Positions 63,306-64,000 of a stretch of DNA of 64,000 bases are shown in pieces. Source of the stretch: DASRIA01 sp963816975 (GTDB lineage: Bacteria > Actinomycetota > Thermoleophilia > Solirubrobacterales > JBBDJG01); contig CAWFMD010000006.1 of NCBI GenBank assembly GCA_963816975.1, positions 930,001-994,000 on the forward strand. The letters run 5' to 3'. The position numbers were made by a program, and so were the translations under genes. How positions within the stretch are numbered: the first letter of the stretch is position 1; each line of letters starts with the position of its first letter. The notes below the pieces were generated by a model that saw only the letters and a list, made by a program, of their open reading frames with translations, did not search any database and was not told where the DNA came from.

Positions 63306-64000
63306 GCTCGCTCGACCGTCGGCGCGCCTCGGGCGTTGGTATCCCCTGGCAGTGCTGCGGACTCGATCGAACGTGATCTCCTCGTCGGTCTAAGGCCCGA
63401 TAGCGACTCGTGCAGAGGTCGACTCGTCCGGTCCATGTCCGCGGTCCATATCGAGGTCGGAACGAAGGCTGAACAGCTCCGGCGTCACGTGTTGAGTGTT
63501 CTTCCGCAGCGAGACGAGGAAGCGAACGAAACGCGTCGAAGATAGTGGGCGTAGTTCGTGCGGTCGTCCTCGCGGGTCAATCGGACAATGACGAGGTAGC
63601 TCTGGGTGCATGCCGACCCGGTCGGCACGAACGGGCTTGCCAAGTCACAAATCGGAGCTGGCCACGCTTCGTTGCCGTCGCCGTGCCGCCGCTGGAGGAA
63701 GACCTTCCAGCATCGATCCACTCATCGTTCTTGTCGATCGGGGCTGCGCTGAACCCATCTCGGTCTTCGACGCCATACATAGCGGGATCGCGCTCGCGAA
63801 TCATCTGTTCGACGTAGTTCGAACGTTGGTCGAAGGCCGAATGGTTTCTGGTGACGACTACCGTGCCGTCGAACGTCGGCATCGCGCCGTGCACGCACCT
63901 TCTCGATGATCGCTCACCGCCCTCGTTGTCCCGGACGGTCGAACTCGTCCAGGTATCGCGAAGGTCCCGGGTGGCGCTCGGATCCGACGCTGCCGGGACA
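63302..64000 (-). CDS. Eco57I-type DNA methyltransferase, C-terminal part (cut by right edge, frameshifted)
   Basis: Only the C-terminal region is in the window. Joined frames read FDGTVVVTRNHSAFDQRS ... MYGVEDRDGFSAAPIDKNDEW, GDGNEAWPAPICDLASPFVPTGSACTQSYLVIVRLT, TNYAHYLR, TRFVRFLVSLRKNTQHVTPELFS, and finally TDEEITF, FIESAALPGDTN with the stop at 63302. That is the C-terminal recognition part of Eco57I/type-III-associated N6-adenine methyltransferases (YLRTRFxRFLVxLxKNTQ signature). At least three shifts. GTGA overlap with the nuclease-helicase gene, so the two form an operon. The catalytic NPPY motif lies beyond the window. GC is lower than in the neighbourhood. Confidence 0.7.

Overview
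The window is GC-rich, densely packed chromosomal DNA from an actinobacterium. Several features fit class Thermoleophilia (Solirubrobacterales-like): leaderless genes with TAnnnT -10 boxes directly upstream of the start, frequent GTG/TTG starts, GTGA/ATGA/TTGA stop-start overlaps, U-tract-poor GC hairpins as terminators, and small secreted proteins with paired cysteines and a central YG. The class is an inference; the phylum is well supported.

Left part (1-9.8 kb): housekeeping genes mfd (cut by the left edge), pth, an L25/CTC ribosomal protein, prs and glmU on the minus strand, with an MFS transporter and a plus-strand ABC1 kinase. 9.8-16.7 kb: two tandem secreted cupredoxins, a TetR regulator, two small-molecule methyltransferases, a cupin, an amidohydrolase, a catalase-related peroxidase and a secreted protein. 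16.7-17.3 kb has no intact gene: it holds a VOC remnant and an element matching the complement of the 16S rRNA 3' end. 17.3-24.5 kb: methyltransferase, metallo-beta-lactamase-fold protein, cupin, NTF2-like protein, tRNA-Gln, PucR-type regulator, DedA-PAP2 fusion, and a TetR/AhpD-like pair.

24.4-33.7 kb is a second housekeeping block on the minus strand (ispE, rsmA, tatD, EamA permease, metG, M23 peptidase, methyltransferase, rsmI, ROK glucokinase), with ridA and a hypothetical gene on the plus strand. 33.8-42.3 kb carries envelope and secreted functions (LCP protein, a repeat protein, two related cysteine-paired proteins, a subtilase) around glyS, a GNAT and an FmdB zinc ribbon. 42.3-47.7 kb: NTF2-like proteins, enoyl-CoA hydratase, DUF2277, O-methyltransferase, cold-shock protein and an LVIVD-type secreted protein.

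47.9-55.7 kb is a tyrosine/homogentisate catabolic region (hgd-hpd on minus, a FAH-family gene nearby). Divergent from hpd is a tightly overlapped operon: an AsnC/Lrp regulator, a circularly permuted ATP-grasp ligase, a ferritin-like DUF455 protein and an M32 carboxypeptidase. 56.1-59 kb encodes a Ser/Thr kinase whose extracellular part is two nearly identical six-bladed Kelch propellers made by an 888-bp in-frame tandem duplication.

The right end (60.7-64 kb) looks like the edge of a genomic island. A degenerate tRNA 3'-half precedes a restriction-modification pair: a GIY-YIG/SF2-helicase protein and, overlapping it, the C-terminal end of an Eco57I-type DNA methyltransferase that runs off the window.

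Many conserved genes carry single-base frameshifts (mfd, pth, L25, an NTF2-like gene, the LVIVD gene, asnC, ATP-grasp, DUF455, an alpha/beta hydrolase, a VOC gene and both R-M genes). They cluster at 1-5.3 kb and 45-64 kb. Protein similarity resumes on both sides of each shift, so base-calling error is more likely than gene decay.
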